From assembly GCF_022095675.1 (NCBI RefSeq), contig NZ_JAHYSG010000199.1, positions 1 through 11,732 of the forward strand: a stretch of DNA of 11,732 nucleotides, written 5' to 3'. The translations under genes and the position numbers were made by a program. The notes under the pieces were generated by a model. It was not told where the DNA came from and did no database searches. It saw nothing but the letters and a program-made list of their open reading frames with translations. Shown here one piece after another: positions 1 to 6,522 of this stretch. Origin of the DNA: Dactylosporangium sp. AC04546. Its GTDB lineage: Bacteria > Actinomycetota > Actinomycetes > Mycobacteriales > Micromonosporaceae. Every line of letters begins with the position of its first letter. Within the stretch, counting starts at the first letter, position 1.

Positions 1-402
1 CAGCCCGCCCCCTCCCCCGCCAAGGGCAGGAAGGCCGCTCAGCCCGCCGTGAGCTGCGCGGAAGGCCCGGGGGTGGACGCGATGTCGGCCACCCAGGCCA
101 AGGCGATCAGCGAGGCGTTCGGGGGCGACTTCCTGGCCCCCGAGGCGGCGCTGGGCCGGCTGGCGACGATCGCCAAGGGCGAGGGCGTGCGGACCGGCGT
201 GTCGAAGCGCGGCGACGCGCAGTGTGTCTCGGTCTCCGCCACCGGGGTCCACACCGAGACGGCGTGCGTCAACCCGGCCGGTCAGTTGGCCTACTTCGAG
301 GGCACGACGGACGCCGGGAAGCCGGCCACGCTGACCCTGCAGTACGCCACCCCGAGCGTCTCCGACGCGGCCTTCACGCCGCCGGTCAGCACCAAACCGT
401 GA
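1..402 (+). CDS. Hypothetical protein, C-terminal part (5'-truncated)
   Basis: The frame is open from base 1 through a TGA at 400-402, so this is the last 133 residues of a protein that begins before the window. A GTG at 49 could be read as a start, but the frame upstream of it is open and encodes a Pro/Ala/Lys-rich stretch typical of a linker, so I treat the whole as partial. After the linker comes a compact domain of about 117 residues. It has three cysteines, in SCAEG, AQCVS and ACVNP, and a Thr/Ser/Pro-rich tail ending STKP. No transmembrane helix is visible in this part. A linker followed by a small cysteine-containing domain would suit the outer domain of a secreted or membrane-anchored protein, but that is inference. 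I do not recognise the family. A GC-rich inverted repeat (412-418 with 438-444, 19-nt loop) follows the stop and may be chance. Confidence 0.6.
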   Translation, partial: QPAPSPAKGRKAAQPAVSCAEGPGVDAMSATQAKAISEAFGGDFLAPEAALGRLATIAKGEGVRTGVSKRGDAQCVSVSATGVHTETACVNPAGQLAYFEGTTDAGKPATLTLQYATPSVSDAAFTPPVSTKP

Positions 403-459
403 CCCGACACGCCGCCGCCAATCCGGGCCGCGGTGCTGCGGCGGTGGCACGGTGGCGGC

Positions 460-642
460 ATGGAGCTCCACTGCGACACCTGTGCCGGGCCGCGGATCTT
501 CGAGAAGCCGGCGTGCACCGACCACCCCCGGTCGAGCTGCCCCGACTGGGCCTGCGCGAGCTGCGGCGCCGCGATCGTGGTGGCGCCGGTGATCCTGCTG
601 ATGGACCGCCGCTCCCGCGTCCTGCTGCGCCGAGCGGCCTGA
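460..642 (+). CDS. Small six-cysteine zinc-ribbon-like protein
   Basis: A 60-residue protein starting at ATG 460. Upstream in-frame GTG 433 would add nine residues, but the Cys-rich motif begins right after the ATG. Cysteines lie at 5 and 8 (HCDTC), 19, 27, 32 and 35 (CASC). This gives two CxxC pairs with two further Cys and histidines at 4 and 22 between them, as in a zinc ribbon. A hydrophobic run at about residues 37-48 and a basic Arg-rich tail follow. No strong ribosome-binding site is seen; GGTGGCGGC before the ATG is a weak match. The gene lies 57 bp after the preceding stop on the same strand, so cotranscription is possible. Function is unknown. Metal binding is inferred from cysteine spacing only. 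The regular CxxC layout and codon use favour a real gene over a chance frame. Confidence 0.6.
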   Translation: MELHCDTCAGPRIFEKPACTDHPRSSCPDWACASCGAAIVVAPVILLMDRRSRVLLRRAA

Positions 643-752
643 ACCTCCGTTCAGCTACCGGCAAGTACCGCTTGGCGCAGCACCCGCCACCGCGTCATAT
701 CGAACCGGAACAATCTGTGGCACCCCGTTCCCGCACGAACAGAGGTGTGCCC
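643..752 (+). promoter_or_regulatory. Leader and possible promoter of the phospholipase gene
   Basis: This 110-bp gap precedes the phospholipase gene. A TTGGCG at 672-677 is followed, after a 17-nt spacer, by TCATAT at 695-700, a poor but possible -35/-10 pair. An AGAGG at 741-745 lies 7 nt before the ATG at 753 and is a credible ribosome-binding site. The local AT content is higher than in the flanking genes. The promoter call is tentative because the -10 lacks the conserved A at position 2. Confidence 0.3.
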
Positions 753-1286
753 ATGAAGCTCCGGCGCCTCGCCGTCCCCCTCACCGCCGCGCTGCTCGCC
801 CTGGGCCTGACCGCCGCCCCCGCCGCGGCCGCCACCCCGGCCGAGAAGCTGGCGGTCATGTCGACCTGGTCACAGCCCACCGCGGCCAGCTACAACGCCT
901 GGAACGCCGCCCGCCAGAACCAGGGCGCGTGGGCGAGCTACGGCTTCGACTGGTCGACCGACTACTGCTCGTCCAGCCCCGACCAGCCCCTTGGCTTCGA
1001 CTTCCGGCTCTCCTGCCACCGTCACGACTTCGGCTACCGCAACTACAAGGCGATGGGCCAGTTCCCGGCGAACAAGAGCCGCATCGACGACAGCTTCTAC
1101 CGCGACCTCAAGGCCAAGTGCGCGACCTACAACAGCTTCGTCCGCCCGGCCTGCACCAGCCTCGCCTGGACCTACTACCAGGCCGTCGTCGCGTTCGGCA
1201 ACGTCGTGCTGAGCGACGCCGCCCTCGACCGCGCCGCCGAGCTCAAGGAGCGCGGCGAGCTCGCCCAGGCCAGGTCCGAACGCTGA
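753..1286 (+). CDS. Secreted prokaryotic phospholipase A2
   Basis: A 177-residue preprotein. It releases the sn-2 fatty acid from phospholipids outside the cell in a calcium-dependent reaction. Residues 1-27 are a Sec signal peptide: MKLRR, a hydrophobic core, then an AAA cleavage site before TPAEK. The mature part carries the family signature: TDYCSSSPD (Asp70, Cys72), then SCHRHDFGYRNY with catalytic His91 and Asp92, and Asp112 in RIDDSF as the expected dyad partner. The His-to-Asp spacing of 21 matches Streptomyces violaceoruber PLA2 (His64/Asp85, from memory), as does Asp70 for its calcium ligand Asp43. Four cysteines (72, 88, 123, 134) allow the two family disulfides. The start is set by an AGAGG site 7 nt before the ATG and by the signal peptide. 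The gene stands alone, closed by a strong terminator. The tail after residue 155 is charged and slightly longer than I expect for the family. Confidence 0.92.
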   Translation: MKLRRLAVPLTAALLALGLTAAPAAAATPAEKLAVMSTWSQPTAASYNAWNAARQNQGAWASYGFDWSTDYCSSSPDQPLGFDFRLSCHRHDFGYRNYKAMGQFPANKSRIDDSFYRDLKAKCATYNSFVRPACTSLAWTYYQAVVAFGNVVLSDAALDRAAELKERGELAQARSER

Positions 1287-1301
1287 TTCGACCGGACAGC
1301 A

Positions 1302-1337
1302 GAAGAGGGGCCCCGCCGGTCGGCGGGGCCCCTCTTC
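1302..1337. terminator. Bidirectional intrinsic-type terminator
   Basis: A perfect 16-bp inverted repeat (GAAGAGGGGCCCCGCC at 1302-1317, complement at 1322-1337) with a 4-nt loop lies between the convergent phospholipase gene (stop 1286) and ctaF (stop 1350). The GAAGAG/CTCTTC flanks give a short T-rich edge on each strand. The position and symmetry fit a terminator serving both genes. Confidence 0.9.
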
Positions 1338-1349
1338 ACGTATCCGTCG

Positions 1350-1793
1350 TCAGTGCTCGGCGCCGCGGCGCGAACCTGTGTAGTACTCGAACATGAGCCC
1401 GCACGTCGCGAACAGGACCGACAGCAGGCCGACCGCCACCAGCCACCACTGGTCGAAGGCCAGGCCCAGGCTGGCGATCATCGCCGAGAAGGCCAGGCCG
1501 AACGGCCAGTAGCTGCCCGGGCTGAAGAAGCCCAGGTCACCGGCGCCCTCGGCGATCTCCGCCTCCGGACGGTCCTCCGGGCGCGGCGCGATGCGGCGCG
1601 AGATGAGCCACAGCGCGCTGCCGACCATCGTGAGCAGCAGACCCGACAGGATCAGCGCGACCACGCCGATCCACTCAACCCCGCGGTGCCCGCTCTGCTC
1701 CTGCGGCGCGACGTTGGTCCACCACCCGTACAGCCCCGCCATCGCGAACACGAACAACGCGAGGACGAAGAAAAGACGTCCCTCTGACTTCAT
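1350..1793 (-). CDS. ctaF: Cytochrome c oxidase subunit IV, actinobacterial type
   Basis: A 147-residue integral membrane protein, the small extra subunit of the actinobacterial aa3-type cytochrome c oxidase that works with the bcc complex in the respiratory supercomplex. It shows four hydrophobic segments at about residues 7-25, 41-65, 97-114 and 117-137. A conserved-looking loop GFFSPGSYWPF at 88-98 precedes the third, the pattern I associate with the CtaF family (PF12270). The length is usual for the family. It lies 16 bp downstream of ctaC on the same strand, so the two are almost certainly cotranscribed. AGAGGCGG upstream of the ATG is a plausible ribosome-binding site. The gene ends at the shared terminator, so ctaF closes the operon. 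The catalytic subunits CtaD and CtaE are not in this window. Confidence 0.93.
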   Translation of the reverse strand: MKSEGRLFFVLALFVFAMAGLYGWWTNVAPQEQSGHRGVEWIGVVALILSGLLLTMVGSALWLISRRIAPRPEDRPEAEIAEGAGDLGFFSPGSYWPFGLAFSAMIASLGLAFDQWWLVAVGLLSVLFATCGLMFEYYTGSRRGAEH

Positions 1794-1809
1794 CGCCGTC
1801 CGCCTCTGC

Positions 1810-2682
1810 TCAGCTCGACGACCGCTTGGTGCGGTCGGTGTCGAACGGGGTCGTCTTGGTCGCGTAGCCCGGCAGGCCCATCTGCTCGAAGGCCTCCGGC
1901 GTGCTCTTCCCGGCGATGCGCAGGTCCAGGTACTGCTGGTACTGCGCCGCCGAGACCACGCGCATCTCGAAGTTCATCATCGAGTGGTAGGTGCCGCACA
2001 GTTCGGCGCACCGCCCGACGTACGCGCCCTCGGCGTTGTCCTTGACGTTGATCTCGAAACGGTTCTCCACGCCCGGGATGACGTCCCGCTTGAACAGGAT
2101 GTCGGGCACCCAGAACGAGTGGATGACGTCGTTCGAGATCTCCTTGAACTGCACCGACTTGCCCGCCGGGACGACCAGGACCGGGATGTAGTTCTCCGCG
2201 CCGACCTCGTTGATCGGCTTGCCGTCCGGGCCCTTGCTGTCCGAGTAGACGAACTGCCAGTTCCACTTGGAGGCGATCACCTCGACGTTGACGTCCGGGT
2301 TCTTCGAGAGCCGGTCGACGTCGGTCTGGATGACCGCGGTGTAGAAGAACAACACGGCGATGACCACGAACGGCGCCACCGTGTAGAGAATCTCGAACGG
2401 CATGTTGTAGCGCGTCTGCGGCGGCAGCTCCTCGCCCCGCTTGCGGTAGCGCACCACGCACCAGAAGATCAGACCCCAGACGAAGACACCGACCGCCAGC
2501 GCCGCGACGACCGACCCGATCCACAGGTCGTACATCCGGTCACCCTGCTCGGTGATGCCCTTCGGCCAGCCGAACCCGTTGAACGTGTCCTCGACGGAGC
2601 AACCGGCGAGCAGGGTCGTCGCCCCAACGGCCGAGATGGCGAGCCCAATGGCGCGCGCGGGGCTCAAACCTCTTGAGACCAC
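1810..2682 (-). CDS. ctaC: Cytochrome c oxidase subunit II
   Basis: A 290-residue lipoprotein subunit that accepts electrons from cytochrome c through its binuclear CuA centre and passes them to subunit I. A signal peptide ends in the lipobox LAGC with Cys28 as the lipidation site. Transmembrane helices at about 54-79 and 100-120 form the subunit II hairpin. The outer cupredoxin domain has the electron-entry aromatic patch KWNWQF (139-144) and a full CuA set: His188, Cys225, Glu227, Cys229, His233, Met236, in the motif CAELCGTYHSMM. No haem-c CXXCH extension is present. The GTG start at 2682 is set by AAGGAGG 9 nt upstream (2692-2698). An unusual pair of overlapping inverted repeats sits in the leader, described separately. 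The gene is divergent from the desulfurase gene and leads the ctaC-ctaF pair. Confidence 0.97.
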   Translation of the reverse strand: MVSRGLSPARAIGLAISAVGATTLLAGCSVEDTFNGFGWPKGITEQGDRMYDLWIGSVVAALAVGVFVWGLIFWCVVRYRKRGEELPPQTRYNMPFEILYTVAPFVVIAVLFFYTAVIQTDVDRLSKNPDVNVEVIASKWNWQFVYSDSKGPDGKPINEVGAENYIPVLVVPAGKSVQFKEISNDVIHSFWVPDILFKRDVIPGVENRFEINVKDNAEGAYVGRCAELCGTYHSMMNFEMRVVSAAQYQQYLDLRIAGKSTPEAFEQMGLPGYATKTTPFDTDRTKRSSS

Positions 2683-2695
2683 CTGCTCCTGCCTC

Positions 2696-2718
2696 CTTAG
2701 CAGTGCCGCTAAGCGGCA
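2696..2718 (-). promoter_or_regulatory. ctaC leader with two mutually exclusive hairpins
   Basis: On the ctaC strand two inverted repeats overlap. The first is TGCCGC-TTA-GCGGCA (2718-2704), part of the perfect DNA palindrome TGCCGCT-A-AGCGGCA. The second is CTTAGC-GGCACT-GCTAAG (2713-2696). The right arm of the second covers the AAG of the AAGGAGG ribosome-binding site (2698-2692). Forming one hairpin breaks the other. It could be an RNA switch controlling ctaC translation, or the palindrome could be a DNA operator; the sequence does not decide. A possible -10 for ctaC, TACGCT, lies on the same strand at 2743-2738. Confidence 0.35.
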
Positions 2719-2794
2719 AGCCTCTCCAACGCTGGCGAGCGTACTCGACCATGTGCGGTCCGCCCGGCTTGGGGTCGCCGTGTGCGCGTCGCGA

Positions 2795-2800
2795 TAGCGT
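2795..2800 (+). promoter_or_regulatory. Possible -10 element of the desulfurase gene (leaderless)
   Basis: TAGCGT matches the actinobacterial TAnnnT -10 pattern and ends 7 nt before the GTG at 2808. Transcription would then start at or next to the start codon. No Shine-Dalgarno sequence is visible before this GTG, which agrees with a leaderless mRNA. No good -35 is present at 17-18 nt. Confidence 0.45.
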
Positions 2801-2807
2801 TGCCCAG

Positions 2808-3896
2808 GTGGGCGTCTACTTCGACTCGGCCACCGCCACCCCGCTCCATCCCGTTGCGCGGCAAGCGTTTCAGGCCGCCGCCGAGGAGGGCTGGGCCGAC
2901 CCGGGCAAGCTCTACTCGCAGGCCAGGCGGGCCCGGCAGCTCCTCGACGCGGCCCGCGCCACGGCCGCCGAGGTCCTCGGCGTGCGCACCGACGAGCTGC
3001 ACTTCACAGCCGGCGGCGCCGACGCCGTGCGCCAGGCGGTCGAGGGTGTCCGCCGGGCCCGGGGCCGCCGCGTCGTCGTCCACGCCGCCGTCGAGCACTC
3101 CGCGGTCATCAAGGCCGCCGAGCCCGACGCCGTCGCCGTGCCGGTCTCACCGACCGGCCGGGTCGACCTCGACGCGCTCGGCGGTGCCGTGAGTTCCGCG
3201 GAAGTGGCCCTGGCGGCGCTCCAGAGCGCGAATCATGAGGTGGGAACCGTGCAGCCGGTCGCCACCGCGGCCGAGCTGTGCGCCGGGGCCGGGGTGCCGC
3301 TGCTGGTCGACGCCGCCCAGTCGATCGGCCGCGCCACCCTGCCCACCGGCTGGTCGCTGCTGGCCGGCAGCGCCCGCAAGTGGGGCGGCCCGGCCGGCGT
3401 CGGGGTCCTCGCGGTCCGCAAGGGCACCCGCTGGGAGCGGCCCTGGGATTCGGCGGCCGACGTGCCGGCGATCGTCGCCGCGGCGGCGTCGCTGCGCGCG
3501 GTGCACGAGGCCGCGGCGGTGGAGTCGGCCCGCCAGCACGCGCTGGTCGACGAGATCCGCCGCACAGTGGCCGCGACGGTGCCCGACGTCGAGGTGGTCG
3601 GCGACCCGGTCGAGCGCCTGCCGCACATCGTCACGTTCTCGTGCCTCTACGTCGACGGCGAGGTCCTGCTCCAGGCCCTGGACCGGGCCGGCTTCGCCGT
3701 CTCGTCGGGCTCGGCCTGCATCGCCGACACGCTGCGCCCCTCGCACGTCCTGGCCGCGATGGGCGTGCTGACCCACGGCAACGTCCGCGTCTCGCTGCAC
3801 CGCGACGTGTCCGAGGAGGACGTCCGCCGCTTCCTCGCGGTCCTCCCGCCCCTGGTGGCCGCGGCCCGCGCCGAGGCGGGGGTGGCGGGGCTGTGA
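2808..3896 (+). CDS. Cysteine desulfurase, IscS/NifS type (class V aminotransferase fold)
   Basis: A 362-residue PLP enzyme that removes sulfur from L-cysteine, giving alanine and an enzyme persulfide. Family landmarks in order: YFDSATATPLHP at the N terminus (4-15), His97 in EHSAV (stacks on PLP), Asn143 in ANHEVGTVQP, Asp168 and Gln171 in VDAAQS, PLP lysine Lys191 in SARKWGGPAG, and the persulfide cysteine Cys304 in SSGSACIADTLRPSHV. The long loop after Cys304 is of the IscS group rather than SufS. The usual His before the PLP lysine is Arg190 here. The frame is open upstream to 2673, but that part has no family similarity. The GTG at 2808 gives the normal N terminus and sits 7 nt after a TAnnnT hexamer. 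The stop overlaps the tusA start by 4 bases, so the sulfur acceptor is probably TusA. No iscU or suf genes are in this window. Confidence 0.92.
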   Translation: MGVYFDSATATPLHPVARQAFQAAAEEGWADPGKLYSQARRARQLLDAARATAAEVLGVRTDELHFTAGGADAVRQAVEGVRRARGRRVVVHAAVEHSAVIKAAEPDAVAVPVSPTGRVDLDALGGAVSSAEVALAALQSANHEVGTVQPVATAAELCAGAGVPLLVDAAQSIGRATLPTGWSLLAGSARKWGGPAGVGVLAVRKGTRWERPWDSAADVPAIVAAAASLRAVHEAAAVESARQHALVDEIRRTVAATVPDVEVVGDPVERLPHIVTFSCLYVDGEVLLQALDRAGFAVSSGSACIADTLRPSHVLAAMGVLTHGNVRVSLHRDVSEEDVRRFLAVLPPLVAAARAEAGVAGL

Positions 3897-4120
3897 ACCG
3901 GGACGGGCCGGACCACGTCGTCGACGCCCGCGGCAGGCGCTGCCCGCTGCCGGTCATCATGCTGGCCAAGCTGGCCGCGGGGCAGCCGCCCGGCACCCGC
4001 GTCGAGGTCCTGGCCGACGACCCGGCGGCGGCCGTGGACATCCCGGCCTGGTGCCGTATGCGCGGCCACACGTTCGTCTCGGCGGCCGGCGACGCCTACA
4101 CCGTCGAGCTGAACGCCTAA
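3893..4120 (+). CDS. tusA: TusA-family sulfurtransferase (sulfur carrier)
   Basis: A 75-residue protein of the TusA/SirA family. It takes a persulfide sulfur from a cysteine desulfurase and relays it to acceptors such as tRNA thiolation or cofactor synthesis enzymes. The signature is VDARGRRCPLPVIMLAK at 10-26, with active Cys17 in the CPxP box. The C-terminal half has ADDPAAAVDIPAWCRMRGH (41-59), typical of the family, with a second Cys54. The start GTG at 3893 overlaps the desulfurase stop as GTGA, which indicates translational coupling. In some actinobacteria, as I recall, the same two domains are annotated as one fused protein; here they are clearly separate frames. The TAA at 4118-4120 overlaps the stop of the convergent DUF4395 gene. 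The actual acceptor cannot be told from the window. Confidence 0.92.
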   Translation: MNRDGPDHVVDARGRRCPLPVIMLAKLAAGQPPGTRVEVLADDPAAAVDIPAWCRMRGHTFVSAAGDAYTVELNA

Positions 4121-4524
4121 GCGGCGCGCAGGCGGCGGATCAGCAGGTAGGCCTCGCAGCCCAGGCACAGGCCGAAGACCGCGTTGAGGAACGCCGCCAG
4201 CAGGGCGAACGACGCGCCGACCACGCCCACGACCGGGGCGCCCGACAGGTATCCGGCCGCCGTGACGAGGGCGAACACCAGGCCGACGGCCTGGGCGAAG
4301 CGGACCGGGGCCGCGTCCTCCCGCTCGGCCGGCGGGGTGAGGCGCGGGGCGACGGCGTAGCGGTACAGCAGGCCGTACGGAGTGCGGCGGGGGTCCCAGG
4401 CGCCGACGGCGAAGATCACCGCCTGCGCGAGGGCCAGCCAGCCGCTGCCGGTGAGCAGGATCACCACGAAGACGACCGAGGTGAGTCCCGCGGCGAAGCG
4501 GGGGCCGCGCGGGTCGAGGCTCAT
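4117..4524 (-). CDS. DUF4395 family membrane protein with CxxC
   Basis: A 135-residue, mostly hydrophobic protein with about four membrane segments (roughly 12-28, 29-43, 76-96, 98-127). The N terminus MSLDPRGPRF and the end motif GLCLGCEAYLLIRRL match what I recall of DUF4395 (PF14340). Cys120 and Cys123 form a CLGC pair at the membrane end of the last helix. No biochemical function is established to my knowledge. The ATG (4522-4524) overlaps the thioredoxin-like gene's TGA as ATGA, so the two are translationally coupled. A thioredoxin-fold partner plus a membrane CxxC protein suggests thiol-disulfide or persulfide exchange across or at the membrane; this is inference. MauE/DoxX-type redox membrane proteins are a functional analogy, not a homology claim. 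Its stop overlaps that of the convergent tusA by four bases. Confidence 0.82.
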   Translation of the reverse strand: MSLDPRGPRFAAGLTSVVFVVILLTGSGWLALAQAVIFAVGAWDPRRTPYGLLYRYAVAPRLTPPAEREDAAPVRFAQAVGLVFALVTAAGYLSGAPVVGVVGASFALLAAFLNAVFGLCLGCEAYLLIRRLRAA

Positions 4525-4919
4525 GCTGTCAGCACCTCCGTGACGGTCGCTCGCAGGTCGTCGCGGGTGGGCACGCCCACCGTGCGCTTGGCCACCCGGC
4601 CGGCCCGGTCGACCACCAGCAGCGTCGGCAGTCGCCAGATGCCTAGCTCGCGGACCGCGTCGAGGTGCTCGTCGGCGTCGAGCTCGACGTGGCGCACGCC
4701 GTCGACCGTGTCGGCGACGTCGGCGCAGACCCGGCGGACCTGGCGGCAGGGCGCGCAGGTCGCCGAGGAGAAGTGCAGCAGGGTGACCGTGTCGCGGGCG
4801 GGCGCGAGCAGGCCCGGCGGCAGGTCGCCCGGGACGGCGCGCAGGCGGCCGTAGCGGGCCCGGTACACGAGCCCGGCCACGGTCGCGAGGGCGAGCACCG
4901 CCAGGACCACGATCGTCAC
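4521..4919 (-). CDS. Membrane-anchored thioredoxin-like protein
   Basis: A 132-residue protein. Residues 2-19 form an N-terminal hydrophobic helix followed by RARYGRLR, so it is probably membrane-anchored. The helix has no clear cleavage site, and the positive residues after it fit an N-out/C-in signal anchor with a cytoplasmic domain, though the side is uncertain. The thioredoxin fold follows: LLHFSSATCAPCRQV with active-site Cys55 and Cys58 (CAPC in place of CGPC, Thr in place of Trp before it), and the cis-proline loop WRLPTLLV with Pro98. A further Cys65 lies one turn on. The GTG at 4919 is 7 nt after a TATCGT hexamer and has no nearby Shine-Dalgarno, consistent with a leaderless start. 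A perfect inverted repeat lies just upstream. It is coupled to the downstream DUF4395 gene by an ATGA overlap, forming a two-gene thiol-redox unit. Confidence 0.88.
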   Translation of the reverse strand: MTIVVLAVLALATVAGLVYRARYGRLRAVPGDLPPGLLAPARDTVTLLHFSSATCAPCRQVRRVCADVADTVDGVRHVELDADEHLDAVRELGIWRLPTLLVVDRAGRVAKRTVGVPTRDDLRATVTEVLTA

Positions 4920-4926
4920 GGCGGCA

Positions 4927-4932
4927 ACGATA
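4927..4932 (-). promoter_or_regulatory. Possible -10 element of the thioredoxin-like gene (leaderless)
   Basis: On the minus strand TATCGT (TAnnnT) ends exactly 7 nt before the GTG start at 4919. This spacing is the same as in front of the desulfurase and DUF3043 genes in this window. A start of transcription at the GTG would place the palindrome at 4938-4960 about 19 to 41 bases upstream. Confidence 0.45.
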
Positions 4933-4937
4933 CTCCG

Positions 4938-4960
4938 ATCCCTATCAAGCCGATAGGGAT
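4938..4960. promoter_or_regulatory. Perfect 9-bp inverted repeat, putative operator
   Basis: ATCCCTATC (4938-4946) and GATAGGGAT (4952-4960) are exact inverted copies separated by five bases (AAGCC). The repeat fills most of the 43-bp gap between the adenosine kinase stop (4963) and the thioredoxin-like start. It is AT-richer than its surroundings and overlaps the place where the -35 region of the thioredoxin promoter would lie. This is the position expected of a repressor operator for the thioredoxin/DUF4395 pair. It could instead be the transcript-end hairpin of adoK, but no T-run follows it on the minus strand and half the stem pairs are A-T. The cognate regulator is unknown. Confidence 0.5.
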
Positions 4961-4962
4961 AC

Positions 4963-6000
<1,038 letters not shown>

Positions 6001-6014
6001 TCAGGATGCACGAA

Positions 6015-6043
6015 GGCCGCCTCCCGTTCACCGGGAAGCGGCC
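6015..6043 (-). terminator. Probable erpA terminator hairpin
   Basis: GGCCGCCTCCCG (6015-6026) pairs with CGGGAAGCGGCC (6032-6043) as a 12-bp stem with one C/A mismatch and a 5-nt loop. It begins 16 nt after the erpA stop and lies before the adoK leader. The following minus-strand bases TTCGT are only a short T-tract. Many actinobacterial terminators lack a long U-run, so it is plausible. Confidence 0.6.
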
Positions 6044-6059
6044 CGAGGTGCGAAAAGAT

Positions 6060-6428
6060 CTAGTGGAACGAGTCGCCGCAGGCGCAGGAGCCCTGGGCGT
6101 TGGGGTTGTCGATGGTGAAGCCCTGCGCGTCGATACGGTCGGCGAAGTCGATGGTCGCGCCGGTGAGATACGGAACGCTCATCCGGTCGACGACGACCTC
6201 GAAGCCGTCGTAGGTGCTGACCTTGTCCCCGTCGAGCGAGCGCTCGTCGAAGAACAGCTGGTAGCGCAGGCCCGAGCAGCCACCGGGCTGCACCGCGACG
6301 CGCAGCCGGAGGTCGTCACGACCTTCCTGCTCAAGCAGGCCCTTCACCTTGAGAGCGGCATCCGCGGTGAGGCCGATGCCGGCCGGGTTGTCCGTCTGAA
6401 CGGGCTCGGCAAGCTGCGAAGCGGTCAC
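6060..6428 (-). CDS. erpA: A-type iron-sulfur cluster insertion/carrier protein
   Basis: A 122-residue HesB/IscA-family protein that carries or inserts Fe-S clusters into apo-enzymes. With the GTG start at 6428 the three ligand cysteines are Cys51 (PGGCSGLRYQL) and Cys115 and Cys117 (GSCACGDSF), the conserved C-x(n)-CxC pattern. A TTG two codons upstream (6434) opens the frame, but GGGAG (6441-6437) is 8 nt from the GTG and only 2 nt from the TTG, so I choose the GTG. A 16-residue N-terminal extension precedes the core. By context it corresponds to M. tuberculosis Rv2204c. It sits between adoK and glycerate kinase, and one possible client in the window is the [4Fe-4S] enzyme NadA. Exact target specificity (ErpA versus IscA or SufA) is not shown by the sequence. 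Confidence 0.93.
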   Translation of the reverse strand: MTASQLAEPVQTDNPAGIGLTADAALKVKGLLEQEGRDDLRLRVAVQPGGCSGLRYQLFFDERSLDGDKVSTYDGFEVVVDRMSVPYLTGATIDFADRIDAQGFTIDNPNAQGSCACGDSFH

Positions 6429-6522
6429 GATCAAAGCTCCCTGCGGTGATGTCTACAGTTCCACCGGTGCCAACGCCACGGCTGCCGGAGGCATTCCCGT
6501 CCCATACTGACACGGATTTTCG

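Noticed and set aside
412..444. Inverted repeat CCGCCGC/GCGGCGG after the first gene
   Set aside because: A 19-nt loop and simple GC-repeat arms are expected by chance at this base composition, so I did not list it as a terminator.
1591..2676. Long plus-strand open frame antisense to ctaF and ctaC
   Set aside because: The real minus-strand genes carry complete family motifs. The antisense frame is rich in Arg, Asp and His typical of reversed high-GC codons and has no recognisable domain.
6429..6522. erpA promoter
   Set aside because: TAGACA-like and TTGGCA-like hexamers are present on the minus strand but with only 12 nt between them, so no specific promoter could be supported.
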